A DNA stretch of 64,000 nucleotides from Adiantum capillus-veneris (GCA_014529385.2 CM043946.1:22436577-22500576); one strand, 5' to 3'; shown: positions 11,072 to 23,304, counted from the stretch's first letter. Made by a program: numbers and translations. The notes: a model not told the origin generated them from the sequence alone.

Positions 11072-11444
11072 TTTTTTTTCGACACACCAGAAGGCCCATA
11101 GGGGGAGGTGCTTATCCCCTTCAAAATATTAGCCATGTTACATGGTCAGGCAAAGGCCGCGTACCATCGGGCAAGAGCCACGCGTAGGCATCACCATGGC
11201 CACCTAATTGATGCACCACGTGCTGGGAATGACGGTGAGAACTCGTAGCAACCAAGTAGGAACCTCCTCCTCGGGTGACCCATCCCAGGAGGAGGATGCA
11301 CTCGAGTGTACAAGGGCAAGAGCCCTAGCATCGTGAACACCAGGTGAGCACAAGGTGTCCCTCTACAGTGTGACCCAACGGGGGATTTGAACCCACAACC
11401 CGTAAGTTGAGAGGCCAAAGCTTTACCGCCATACCAACTCTTTT
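11072..11444 (-). mobile_element. tRNA-derived SINE, family 1
   Basis: Read on the minus strand, the 5' head resembles a tRNA gene with an internal RNA polymerase III promoter: box A within TGGTATGGCGGTAAAGCTTT (reverse of about 11419-11440) and box B GGGTTCAAATCCC (reverse of 11382-11394). About 300 bp of unrelated body follows, ending in an A-rich tail (A8, reverse of 11072-11079). Size and organisation fit a plant SINE of about 370 bp. No clear target duplication was identified. Confidence 0.7.
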
Positions 11445-11579
11445 AAGGGACTCTGTCTTCTATTTTACAATTGTTTACATAGAAACTTTCTGACCTTTGA
11501 TAAAGTTTTCTTGTGTAAAGCCTGTACCCCATGGGGTATCATGAAAATTAAGGTGTTTTTTAAACTGCTTTGACAGACA

Positions 11580-11583
<4 letters not shown>

Positions 11584-11631
<48 letters not shown>
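11584..11631. repeat. (CT)n microsatellite
   Basis: About 24 CT units. Confidence 0.95.
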
Positions 11632-11636
<5 letters not shown>

Positions 11637-11769
11637 CCAAAGAGTGGGGCTTGTGACCCTTTGCATCACGTAAGATTAACCAAAGGTCCAAGTATGTCGT
11701 ACCCATTTAAAAAACTAAATGATTAATGAGAATCATCTAAAGATGCTGGATTCGGAAACAAAGATTGAA

Positions 11770-12053
11770 GAGCTCTCTCTCTCTCTCATGATGTATACCA
11801 ATGACCACCTGTGGAGTTCTCTCTCTCGTGCTGTATACCAGCGACCACCTGTGGAGTTCTCTCTCTCTCTCTCTTCTGCCTTTTTGCATGAGAGGTTATT
11901 TGAGGTGCAGTCCAAGTTTCCAACATATAGCGCGCTCTCTCTCTTTCTCTCTCTCTCTCTGCGCATGGCCTGGGGTGAATTCTCTCCCTCCCTCTCTCTC
12001 TCTCTCTCGGGATAGCTTCCTACGACGTTAAAATCCTCTTCTTCTTCTTCTCG
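11770..12053 (+). repeat. CT-rich region with a 3' fragment of SINE family 2
   Basis: Short interrupted CT runs and a duplicated phrase containing CGACCACCTGTGGAGTTCTCTC (copies near 11800 and 11840). At about 12010-12053 the string TTCCTACGACGTTAAAATC followed by a (CTT)n tail matches the 3' end of the SINE at 12460-12597; the tRNA-like head is absent. No gene seen. Confidence 0.5.
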
Positions 12054-12459
12054 CGCAGGTCCCATTACCTCTCGTGAAATCCCCCGATTCTCTCTTTGGA
12101 CTATTCCTCCAACAGTACCTGGTGCAGTCATCGCTGTTGGGCGTCTGCGTACGCAGGGTTGAGGCTAGGCAGGAGAGGGCGTGCGGACGCGTAGAGGTAG
12201 CTGAGGGTAGGGGGAGGAATATCCGGGGGGTAATGGGTTTTCTTTTAAGAAGAACGAGTATGTTTAGTAACGAATACGAGCACAAGAAATATGGGAAAAA
12301 ACTGAAAGATATACAATGAGATCATGAGGAAAATAACCCATACAATCGCAGGATACATCTAAGGATAAGATACTTTAATCATGAAGTGGTGAAGAAGCTC
12401 TACCTGGCTGTAGTAAGCCTACGCAAAATGCCAAAAGCGCTCTCTCTCTCTCTCTCTCA

Positions 12460-12597
12460 AAAGTGTGGTAGATTGGTTATGCCATTTCCCACTTGAATAA
12501 CACGCCTTGAGTTCAACTCTCCTCGTCGGCTAGATTTTTAAGGTCTCTTGGGCTAGTTCCCTACGACGTTAAAACTCTCTTCTTCTTCTTCTTCTCT
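12460..12597 (+). mobile_element. tRNA-derived SINE, family 2, with (CTT)n tail
   Basis: A short element with a tRNA-like head: box A region GTGGTAGATTGGTTATGCC (about 12465-12483) and box B GAGTTCAACTC (12509-12519). The body contains AGGTCTCTTGGG and CTACGACGTTAAAACTC and ends in a (TTC)n tail. Related copies lie in reverse orientation at 45741-46180, which establishes it as a dispersed family. About 140 bp, consistent with a small plant SINE. Confidence 0.7.
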
Positions 12598-12708
12598 TTG
12601 TGTAGAGGGTTTGAGACCCACGTGTTGTATTCAATGGGTGTTACCCACTTCCCCATTGCAATCGTTGTTCCCACGGCATTTCCCCTTGTGTGTACATAAA
12701 GAATAGCA

Positions 12709-12713
<5 letters not shown>

Positions 12714-12757
<44 letters not shown>
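12714..12757. repeat. (GT)n microsatellite
   Basis: About 22 GT units. Confidence 0.95.
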
Positions 12758-12758
<1 letters not shown>

Positions 12759-12956
12759 AATTCTCCCTCCTTTCCTCGAGTTGATGGCAGTACAAAAAGA
12801 GCATTTGACATAACCAACATCTTGAAACCATCTAGACATATACTTCAAATTGGCAATTTTATTTCTAGCCCTCACTCGATTAATTGAAACATGTCATATG
12901 GTGCTTTTCGCATATAGACACCATAGACTCGCATACAAAGAACATAATATTTTTTT

Positions 12957-13450
12957 GGGAAAATTACCAAAATACCCCTCTAATTTGAGGAAATTCCCAA
13001 AATACCCCTCAAATTTCAAAAATTCCCAAAATACTCTTGTATTTATTTTGGTTGGATTGTTCAAGATTTTCAAATCTTCATTCGTTTTTGACAATTGAGA
13101 TCAGTTTTTGAGTGCTCAACATGTAATTTGTCACCGGTTATCATCGCAAGAAAGGCAATTATGTCTAAAAATAATGAAGCAATTCATCTCCAAAGCCTAC
13201 GTAATAAACTCAAAATTGTAGTTTTAGCATCTTGTACGATAGACAATCACTCTTCTTGTGAAGACCTACCAAAAATTTTATTTTTCGAAAAATTTACTCT
13301 CACAACCAGGGGTATTTTGGGAATTTTGGAAAATTTGAAGGGCATTTTGGGAATTTATGACAGAATACCGGGGTATTTTGGGAATTTTATAAATTTGAGG
13401 GGTATTTTAGGAATTTCCTCAGATTAGAGGGGTATTTTGGTAATTTTCCC
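12957..13450. mobile_element. MITE copy 1, Mutator-like, 9-bp target duplication
   Basis: A 494-bp non-coding element starting GGGAAAATTACCAAAATACC and ending in the reverse complement (GGTATTTTGGTAATTTTCCC). The terminal inverted repeats are about 80 bp and are themselves built from short repeats of AATTCCCAAAATACCCCTC. It is flanked by a perfect 9-bp direct repeat TATTTTTTT (12948-12956 and 13451-13459), the duplication length of Mutator-like elements. A second copy lies at 35857-36350. Confidence 0.85.
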
Positions 13451-13509
13451 TATTTTTTTACATATAGAGATGATGTGCAAAAAATGTATGCATGTGCATG
13501 CACGTGTGC

Positions 13510-13511
<2 letters not shown>

Positions 13512-13541
<30 letters not shown>
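13512..13541. repeat. (GA)n microsatellite
   Basis: About 15 GA units. Confidence 0.95.
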
Positions 13542-13544
<3 letters not shown>

Positions 13545-13999
13545 GCCTTATGCATGCTACGAGGATCATCCTACCTATTGAAACTTTGTCAAACTTTTCA
13601 AACAAAATGTAGATTATTCATTATGTAAGGAAAATTTCATAATGACCCTACTTCCCTTGTTCAATGGAACTGGACCAAGCAATAGAAACTTTCCTCCTTG
13701 ACCAAATGCCTGCCAAAAACTCTCATGCTACACTCTACTCTTGCTCAAACTTCAAGCCAAATGCAAATGCTTTACCTACAAGGAAACTTTTCACACCACT
13801 TAATAACCAGAATGCAGGAGGAAACATACATAATGGACATAAATGTGTTTGTATTTCCCTTTTCTACTTTTAATTGTTATGACACTTGAATATTTCTAAT
13901 ATTTCTAGGGGTTGCAATCCAATTATGTTTGATTCGAAAGAGAGCTCTAGATACCACTCAGACGAATAATCAACCTTGCTTTAATCTGAACCTGTGCAA

Positions 14000-14002
<3 letters not shown>

Positions 14003-14033
<31 letters not shown>
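14003..14033. repeat. (GA)n microsatellite
   Basis: About 15 GA units. Confidence 0.95.
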
Positions 14034-14035
<2 letters not shown>

Positions 14036-14484
14036 CATGTAAGTGCCTTTAGTGCATGATGTTCTATACTCGAAGGAGATGCAAGTGTTTTGGTGCTCGT
14101 TTGAATTGAGCATATTCTTCGTATACTGTATCATTGGTGTTTTCACACAATTTGCAGGATGGGTGCATTCATTATGTTTTCAGACAATTTGCAAGGATTG
14201 TGGCAAGGCTGCACAAAACCATATTTCAAATCAAAATACTTAACATGGAAATTGTTTTGAATTATGAGTGAAATGAGAGAGGACTTGCACCGAAGTTAAA
14301 CAAGTTTAGGAGACTTCTTACTTCATGCACTACATTGGGGGATGTTTAAGGCATTTAGCATTTCATGTATGCTAGAATCGCATCTTTGTACGTATGTTTT
14401 GATTTGTATGGCTCCTCGAATACAGGCTGACCCGAGCATCCTCAAGGACTACAGTAATACAGGCTTGTCTTTTCTCTCCCTCAG

Positions 14485-14526
<42 letters not shown>

Positions 14527-14808
14527 AAAGAAAAAAAGAAGACTGCACTGCTAACAAAAAGAGAATTATTTACTATTCTACAGAAAGAATTACTTTTTCT
14601 TTATATATTAATCCATAACAGGATATGGCACCCATCACGATACACCATGCCAGGTCCTAACCAAAAAAATTGGACCATGCTATGAAGAAAATTACCGATT
14701 GACCTTGCACTGGTGTGAGGATGTAAAGGCTTTGCCCTTTTACACTCTTAATTACATGAGCTCTCCAAGCATCCACTCTGTCAAAATTACCCCTTAAGAG
14801 CCAATTGC
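14034..14808. other. 3' flank of the GT77 gene; (CT)n at 14490-14523, no gene seen
   Basis: Downstream (minus-strand sense) of the GT77 stop codon at 14809. It should contain the 3' UTR and polyadenylation region; I see no confident signal. A 17-unit CT tract lies at 14490-14523. Confidence 0.45.
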
Positions 14809-15036
14809 TCACTCGCTTGATCTGAGCTTCACCAAAGCTTCAGTTGGATCCATTTCTTCGTCGTCTACAAACCAAAGATCAAAATCTCGGAATCGCTTGA
14901 TCTTCTTCTCAAAGCCTGTGATGTAGTTGTTATGTATAATTGCATGTTTCCCTTGTGTCTCTCTCCTCCAGGTCTCATTTTTGAAGTACAAACCTCCACT
15001 AGGAAAGGCTCTCTGCGGTAGCAAGTAAAGCTTGAC
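14809..15036 (-). CDS. GT77 gene exon 4 (C-terminus)
   Basis: 75 codons plus TGA at 14811-14809, after the acceptor TATGCAG|GTCAAG. Encodes [20 protein letters not shown] and [15 protein letters not shown], the conserved family C-terminus. Confidence 0.85.
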   Translation of the reverse strand, partial: VKLYLLPQRAFPSGGLYFKNETWRRETQGKHAIIHNNYITGFEKKIKRFRDFDLWFVDDEEMDPTEALVKLRSSE

Positions 15037-18000
15037 CTGCATAAACACATGAAATTTTGAGTGATGTTTACAAGGTAACCTGCGAATTGGGGAGCGCTTG
15101 GAAAAGAAACATGCCATGTCAGATGTCTTGTTCAGTGCCCAGTTGAAAGCAGGCTGATCATTCGCCTTGGCACGTGGAGACCATGGCTGGGCCTTGAGCT
15201 CTTCGATCCACTTTTTCAATATAAGCTTCCCTCCATTTGTTGGCCTAATAAAAAGCATGCAGCTACAAATATATGTCCGCCCCTTCTTTCCTGGAGGTGG
15301 CAGCTTGTGCGAATGATCATGCGATTTAACCTAAAGAACAAATCAACCATGAGAATTGATGGCTTTCTTCGTTTGACTTTTCTGAGAAGAGGAATCATAG
15401 AAATACTTGCAAAGACAGCAATATAAGGCCAAATAGAAAGCACTGCAAAACTATACTACACATAACCTCAAGTTTCATTGGCTTTCTGCAAATGAGATGT
15501 GTCTTTTTTTGTTCCAAACGATCTAAAGCAATAGCAGAATCACCAGCTGGCTACTTCAATACATGCATTACTTCAATACATGCAAATGCAAAACCGAGTC
15601 ACAAGTGTAAGAACCCAACAATGGCCTGAGCTACGCTTGAAAATGCATCCTTGGCGCACCCCTTTTGAGCATGTGTATTATACAGCAGTTGTAAGGTGCA
15701 ACGGAATGAATGTTGTATTTTCTCAAGATTAGTGATCTTTATTGCTCAAGGTTCCTTTTTAGTTCTTAGGGAAAGAAAGAGCTTTCCGTCTGTAGAGTGC
15801 TGTGGTCACGAACAAAGTGAGTGGATATTGTGCGTGCAAGTGAATGAGACTGAGAGAAGGAGAGAAAAGAGATACGACACCCGAGAGGTTTTAAAACCCT
15901 CCTCCGAAGGCCCCACTCTCGTCGGCGAGAGTGGTCTACTTGATTGCACAAAGGTGTACAATGCGAATGCAATGGACTGATGCAATGGGACTATGCCGAT
16001 GACGACGACGACTTCGTGGCTGAAAATTGGGATCTTCTATCTGCTGATTTTCATGGACTGTTTCGGGGCTGAAATGGACTGTTCTACTGTTGTGCTTATG
16101 GCTGAAAATGATGGTTCTTGTCGGGGATCAGGCTGAGAATGAAAACGCTGATGCTGCTGCTCCTCAGGCTGCGTTTTGGGGTGACTACCTTGGCTGAAAA
16201 ACGCTGCCACAGCAGGTTCACTAAAGCTGAAAAACGCTGGTTACTGCAGGTCTATGCAATGCTGAAATTCGCTGGAAAAGGCTGAGATTGGCTGGCGTTT
16301 TTGCTATGGAAAACGCTGATGAAGGGGTAGCGTTTTTGCAATGAAAAACGCTGGGCTGAGGGTGTTGTGGGTCGATCATGCAAGGGAACTGTCGCCAGAA
16401 GGGGGAAGCTTCAAGGCGAGGCTGATGCTGTGAAAAACGCCAGATGAGGGGAGATGGTGGCGATGGATCTGATGCTGAGGGGGGGTATTGCTGAGAAGTT
16501 GCCTGTTGAGCCGGAAGCTCCTGCTGCCTCTTCTTCCAGAAAGTGCTAACTTGGGTTTGCTTATATATTAACTTAGCAAAATTGCCCTACCTACTTTTGT
16601 TGGAAAGTCACTTAAAAATAATAAGTGAAAATGCCAAAAATAGAGAAAATAGGCTAAATGCACTGGAAAATTCCCCTAACTAATGCTAATGGATTCTGAT
16701 GGGAATTCCGATGATCATGTTGTGTGCAACCGGAGGATATGCATCTATGCTAAGTGACTGGGCATGCACGGTCTACGAATAGACTCACAAAAGTGCCAGA
16801 TCACTGCTAGATCTAGACTTGACTGGACTGACTGAACCCTGATCATGTTGTAGCTTGTCCACGAACACATAGGGTTGGGATGTGTCACGTGACAGCAGTC
16901 CACATGTATAATCATCTACTGCAGTTGGAGGACACCAGCTTTTTTGTGAGTGATTAGACAATGGGTGCCCCCTATGCACATGCACTTGAGGATCGAAAAG
17001 CAGAATCTATATATCATGTTAAAGGGGAATCTCCGCTGTCACGTGCAGTCCAACAATATCTGCTTTCAGAATCGTCCCATCTGGAGTCTGGACTCCGTAC
17101 CATGGTTCACGTTACTGGATGCTCCCCCTCCAGCTCCCCATTCATCAGCCATACACCACTCTAGTGGCTCCTTCACCACCTCTCCCTCCTATTTGGCTGT
17201 CAAGTGCACATCTAACCCTATGTGCATGTGGACAAGCTATCTCAAGTCTAGGGTTCAGGTTAGCCTAGGAAGTGTTGTGGCACCTTTGTGAGCCTGTGCG
17301 CACGCCGTGCATGTCCAGGCACTTAGATTAGTTGCATACCCTCTAATTGCACACAGCATGATCATTAGCATGACATTTAGTACTCATCAAGAGCATTTTC
17401 CAGAGCATAGAACCCTTTTTCCCAAAACACACATTTTTCACTTATTTATTGATAAGTGACTTTTGTTGGAAAAGTAAGTAGAGCAAATTGCTAAGCAACT
17501 ATAAAAGAAAACCTTTGGGCACTCAGTACAGGCATAAGAGGCAACAGAAGAAGTTCCCGAACTTGCAGTGTCTCTCTACTCAACAGCACCGACAGGGAAC
17601 CATCGGCGTTTTCAGCCTTCAATACCCAGCGTTTTTTGCACTTGCAGATCAGCCTGGCATTTCTACAACTCAGCAGATCAGCCCTAGCGTTTTCCAACTT
17701 GGAGATTAGACCTAGCGTTTTTAGTTTTCAGCCCTCTGCACCTGCAGATCAGCCCTTAGCCTCGCAGATCTCAACCTCTGTAGCAGATCCTCGCCGCGTC
17801 GCCGAATTCAGCCAGCGTTTTCCAGATCAGCCAGCATTTCAGAATTCAGCAAATCAGTCCTTTCATTTTCGGACTTCAGTCCGTCCTCGTCGTCGTCATA
17901 GTCATCGACATCGTCGGCAAGTCCATTGCATCTAGACCATTGTACCTGTTGAGATAGGCATGGGACATCCCTCTACATCTCATTTCAGTTGATGTTGACA

Positions 18001-20720
18001 CCTTAGTATATTTGCTGTAAACACAAGAATGAGCCAAGTCTACCAACCGTGTAATATCAAGGCCTATAAATAAAGCCTTGTGTTGTACATAAATATATGC
18101 TATGCAATATGATATACTACTTTTGTGTGTACATCAATTTCTCCCTTTAGTGATCGTGTACCAATGGAGTCTTTCACCTTTGAGCCTCCTTGAGCTCTTT
18201 TCCCCTCCCGATCCTTACAACTGGTCAGAGCCAGTGAGCACCATAATTAGCTTAGCAATCTTCTCCTCATTCCATAGATATCCCATTTGTGCACTCTCTG
18301 CTAATCACACAGTCGATTAGAAGCTGATTAAGAGCCAAAAACAACTTATGTAATCGGCTGAAATCAGCCCACTCAAGGGGAATCGAGTTAATCGGAACCT
18401 ACAAATCATCTTCCCACGTCAAGAAGGACCTTCTTATATGCGTGAAGAGCTTTATGAGCTGAAGATTTCAACCTCTTGCCAAATCGACGGTTTTTGCTTG
18501 CTTGAGTTGCTGCACACACTCTCAAATCAAATTTTTCAAAGGCATCGAAACCTTCTCTTGCAACCGACGGTCCGGATTCATTCTCACATAAATCCTTGAT
18601 CTTCGGCCTTGAATCAATCGGCTTGCATGGATGATTTCGCCTCTACTAGCGCCCTCCATCTGCGGTGCTTGATCAAGCTGCAACATGATTTCGATTTGCC
18701 CATCTAGTGGACGGCTCTGCTCGGTTCTGTGCCAACCTCGCCATTTTCTGTGTAGTTGATTTCTTTTCATTTACTCTTTGGTTTCACATTAGCCTTTAAA
18801 GATTAGTTTGGCTTCATTTAAAAACCTCAAAAAACAAGTGCTCAAGTTGTTCAAATTTTTAGTCTCGGCTTCGGCTTCCCGACTCGGCTCACTCTCAAGC
18901 CACACAAAATTTTCACTCAGCTTCGGACTTCGAGCTCATCAAATTCAAGGCTCGACTTCAATTTCTTAAACGACGCCACTCGAAGCATCAAATTTATACG
19001 GCAATTTTTCGTTGACTTGCAGATTGCTCAAGAGCCCACGGCGGCAGATTAATTTTGTCTACACACGACGGTATTAGTGAAGAGTGACTTCACCTATTGG
19101 TCAAAATATCCGTGTTGTGTACATTTTTTTTATAAAAAAAAAAATTGGGCAAGACATTGCCGTAGAGAGAGTCTCTGTGCCGGTAAGACCGAGACCCTCT
19201 GCATTTGGAACCACTTTGCATCATGGGAGAGAAAGGGATTGAAAAATTCAATGGAGACGGTTTCCACACTCGGCAGACCAAGCTACGAGGATATCTTATG
19301 AAAAAGCAACTATGGTCTGTTGTAAAACCGAGAATAAGCGAACCATCCACTTCTGCTGAAGGCACCCTCACTAGAGCCCAAATCGCACAAGCACAAGCTA
19401 AAGATGAACAGGCACTCGGCATAATTATCACATCACTGCATGATAATTATGTGCATTTTACAGATAGCTGTACCACTGCAATCCAAGCATGGGATATTTT
19501 GGAACATAACTTCGGTGCTAAACAAAAGCAAAGTAAGATTAGCTTAAAGAAAAATCTTTACAAACTTACTATGCTTCAAGAGGAGGATGTTTCAAGCCTC
19601 GTTAATAGACTAATGAGCATAATCACGCAGCTCACTTACATTCAGTGCCAAGTCCCGGAAGAAGATCAAGTCGCTGTGCTGCTAAGTGCTCTACCTGAAA
19701 GTTTTGACAACATAGTAACAATCTTAGAGCAAAACGAACCCATACCTTCTCTGCAATATGTTATACGCGCAATCCATGAAGAAGAAAAGAAAAATAAGAA
19801 GAAATCTAAATCAGTGGGAGGAGCTTATTTTACATCATCATCATCATTATCTAGGGCGTCATCATCATTACCTAGATTAAATAACAAAAAGTGTTATGAG
19901 TGTGGCAAGCCTGGACACTTCTCCAAGGACTACTACAAGAACAAATATTGTAGCAATTGCGGCATCAAAGGTCATCCACCATCAAAGTGCCAAGGAAGCA
20001 ACAAAAATAGAGTCAATCTTGCAGAAGAAAAGGATGGAGATGCAGCTCAACAGGAAGAGAATTGTCTCCATGTGTGTGCCGCCCCCAACTACTTTTGCGA
20101 ATATACTGATGTACTGTAAAATGGATAGTCTTTCACCTTCTCTGTTTAAGGGGAGGACTTCTTAGTCTGTGTGACACCATGTAATGAGACCACTCAGTCT
20201 GTGTGACTATAGTTTGTGCGACTACCTCAGTCTGTGTGACCATTAGCCTGTGTGGCTTTAGGTCTTGATTCAACTTCATTCAGTATAGTCCATGCCTAAG
20301 GGAAGGATTGTTGAGATAGGCATGGGACATCCCTCCACATCTCATTTCAGTTGATGTTGACACCTTAGTATATTTGCTGTAAACACAAGAATGAGCCAAG
20401 TCTACCAACCGTGTAATATCAAGGCCTATAAATAAAGCCTTGTGCTGTACATAAATATATGCTATGCAATATGATATACTAATTTTGTGTGTACATCAAT
20501 TTGTCCCTTTAGTGATCGTGTACCTTTTATTATTTGTGTGTAGCTCACTGTGTAACAATGGAGTCTTTCACCTTTGAGCCTCCTTGAGCTCTTTTGCCCT
20601 CCCGATCCTTACAGTACCAGATTTGTGCAATCTATAACATAGACCTCTCTCGCCATAGAGAGGGGGGCCCTTGGAGGAGGGTTTGAGAACCGTCTGGTGT
20701 CGTGTTCTTCTTCTTCTTCT

Positions 20721-20767
<47 letters not shown>

Positions 20768-23304
20768 CTTTCATTCACAGTAGCATTCACTTTGTTGTGA
20801 TCATTGCACTCTCTCTCTAAGAAGAACGGAAGGCTCTCCCTTCCGTAAGTAAAAGGAACCCTTGAGCACAATTCGAAGCACTCATCTTGAGCAATAACAA
20901 CAATTCACTTCCGCTGCACCTTACATTGGTATCAGAGCTTTTTGGCAGCGTTTTGTATCACTCAAGGAAAGAACCCACAAGAAAAAAAAAAAAATCTTGT
21001 TGCGGTCGCACGTAACCCAAGTCCAATTGGGCGTGTCGATTCCTATTCATCTTTTTGAAAAGTGGTAGGTAACCCAACAAAGAAGGGCTTGTCCAGCCTC
21101 CCCTTGTTCCTCTTTTCACTCATTGCACTTAGCAGCCGGCCAATCGACGTGAGGTGGGAAAAAGCAACCTTGGTGTGAGCGCAAGGCCGCCAAAGGGTGC
21201 GCCCCTAGGGAAGAGTCGAGCTCGGGTAAGAGAAAAGCCTTCTCAAACACCGATCGCAAGCTAAGAACTCAAGAACCTCAAGAACACAAGTCCCTCAAGA
21301 ACCCGAGTACCCAAGATCTCAATGTATGGTCATCACCCGAAGCGGAATGGATACTTTGCGTGAAGGTGATGAGAGTGGAGTTGGAGAAGAAGAAGTTTCT
21401 ACACCAGGAGGATTGTTCCCCGATCCTCCCCCATCCCCATCTACGCCACGGATTGCACCAAATCCTATGGAGGCTTTGGTCAAGTCGATGATGGACATGA
21501 TGCTACAAAAAGAGGCGCAACGCGCCTCCATGGATTGCGACCGCGAAGAAAGAAAGGCAGCCTTGGAGCGTGAGCGTGAGCGTGAGCGTGAGCGTGAGCG
21601 TGAGCGTGAGCGTGAGCGTGAGCGTGAGCGTGAGCGTGAGCGTGAGCGTGAGCGTGAGCGTGAGCGTGAGCGTGAGCGTGAAGAAAGAAAGGCAACCTTG
21701 GAGCGTGAGTGAGCATGAGCAAGCGCGCTTAGCAGCCGAAGAAAGAAAGGCAGCCTTGGAGCGTGAGCATGAGCAAGCACGCTTGGCGGCCGAAGAAAGA
21801 AAGGCATCCATGGAACGTGAGCGTGAGCAAGCGTGCTTGGCGGCCAAAGAACAAAGGGCAACTATGAAGCTTGAGCACGAGCAAGCGCGTGAAGCTCTAC
21901 GCATAGCGGCCGAAGAAAAGCAAGCGGCTAGCTCGCTGCTGCTGTTCCCCCCCCCCCCCAAGCACTGCCCGTTGCCTCCCCCCCCCCCCCCCCCCGGCTG
22001 CCTGCGCCCGCGCTGCCCCGCCCCTGCCACCTCTGCCATCCCCTCCCGCTGCTCTTTGCGCTCCCGCTTTAGCCGCCCCCCCCCCCCCCGTCCGCCCGCA
22101 CGCGTGGGTTGTTTTTTCTTCGCCCTGATCGCTCCCTGCAATTGGCCCATTCAGCACTAAGTCAATCATTGGGGCAGTGCTCTGCACGCCTAATTGCAAC
22201 GTCCTTCCGTCGCCCTCTTCTTACGCCACAGCAGTAGACACAGATAGAGGCTCCAGCTTCGCCACAGAGGGACTCACCAGAAGCCCCCTCGCCCGACCCC
22301 ACTGAGCCCACCATTCGACTTGCTCTCTCGCCAACAGAGCAAGCGAGCCTTGCCGCAGAGGTCGAGCGATTGCAGGCGACTTCGGTCATCTGCAAGATTC
22401 TCGGCACCCGACCTAGCAAAGGAGAGCTGCGAGACCTTCTTCAGGCCCGCCTTCTCGCAGAGGTGGGCAAGATCTTGGATGTCCAGATTCTCGAACGGGG
22501 TTACTATCAGGTCGAGTTTGAGACCTCCGAGATGGCGTCCAAGGTCATAGCTATGAGTCCACTGGCCATCTGAGCATCACGTGCCCACTTTCGACAGTGG
22601 CGGCATGGTTTTGACCCAGCTTCGGATGTTTTAGTAGAGAAGGCAGACATCCCCATCTCGGTCTGCTTCCCGGGTTTACGGAGGGAGAGCTTACCACTTC
22701 TCTCCAGGATCGGCTCCGCCATTGGGACTGTCCTGGAGACACCTCGTACGGCAGCATCCGTAGCTGCCAAGGCGGCTGGCATTCCCTCAGTTCGAGTTTT
22801 GGTCAGAGATACCCACACGCTCCCGAAGGTTATCCTTTTGCCTCGGGTGAGTGGGGGTTGGTTTAGACAGAGTGTGGAGTACTCGGGCCTCCCGAACCAG
22901 TGCTTCATTTGTCGACAGATGGGCCATCTAGCGAAGGCCTGTCCACGGAGGAGGCCACGACCTACACCTCAGCCTCAGCCTCAGCCTCAGCCCCAGCCTG
23001 CCAAGGCTGGCCCACAGCCACAGTCAGCGGCACAGCGCACACATGCCGAGCCACCCTCCGAGCCTGGGGCTCCAGCAGAGGAGGGGTGGCAGCAGGCCAG
23101 TGGTCGACGACGACAGGGGCCACAGCATCAGCCTGGCACTCAGAGTGGCCCTTAGGCGCCTACTCAACAGCAGTAGGTTCCCACGGGGAACCGCTTTGGT
23201 CCTCTTGAGCAGGAGGAGATCCCTGCGCCAACCCCCACATCCGCTTCACCCTCGACAACCTCTCCCCCCCCCCCCCCCCCCCAGAGTTCCCCCCCTCTTC
23301 CTCA

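Larger units (their letters stand above)
17947..20613 (+). mobile_element. Gag-only (TR-GAG-like) LTR retrotransposon, target duplication GTACC
   Basis: A 2667-bp element with LTRs 17947-18219 (273 bp) and 20309-20613 (305 bp), both starting TGTTGAGATAGGCATGGG and ending GATCCTTACA. The 3' LTR has a ~32-bp insert absent from the 5' LTR. Next to the 5' LTR is ACTGGTCAGAGCC, a primer-binding-site-like string; before the 3' LTR is the purine-rich AAGGGAAGGA. Target duplications GTACC are perfect (17942-17946, 20614-20618). The only gene is a Copia-type gag; no pol is present. The element sits inside the 5' LTR of the Gypsy element, whose sequence resumes at 20619. Confidence 0.9.

Noticed and set aside
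11382-11440. Functional tRNA gene
   Set aside because: A and B boxes are present but the sequence does not fold as a cloverleaf with acceptor stem, and a SINE body follows.
18522-18770. Minus-strand ORF between the 5' LTR and gag of the gag-only element
   Set aside because: No conserved motif and lies in the element leader region.
21480-22199. Long minus-strand frames (LTLTLT, HAHAHA, SRSRSR) over the hexamer repeat
   Set aside because: The hexanucleotide keeps all six frames open; only the gag frame has family motifs on both sides.
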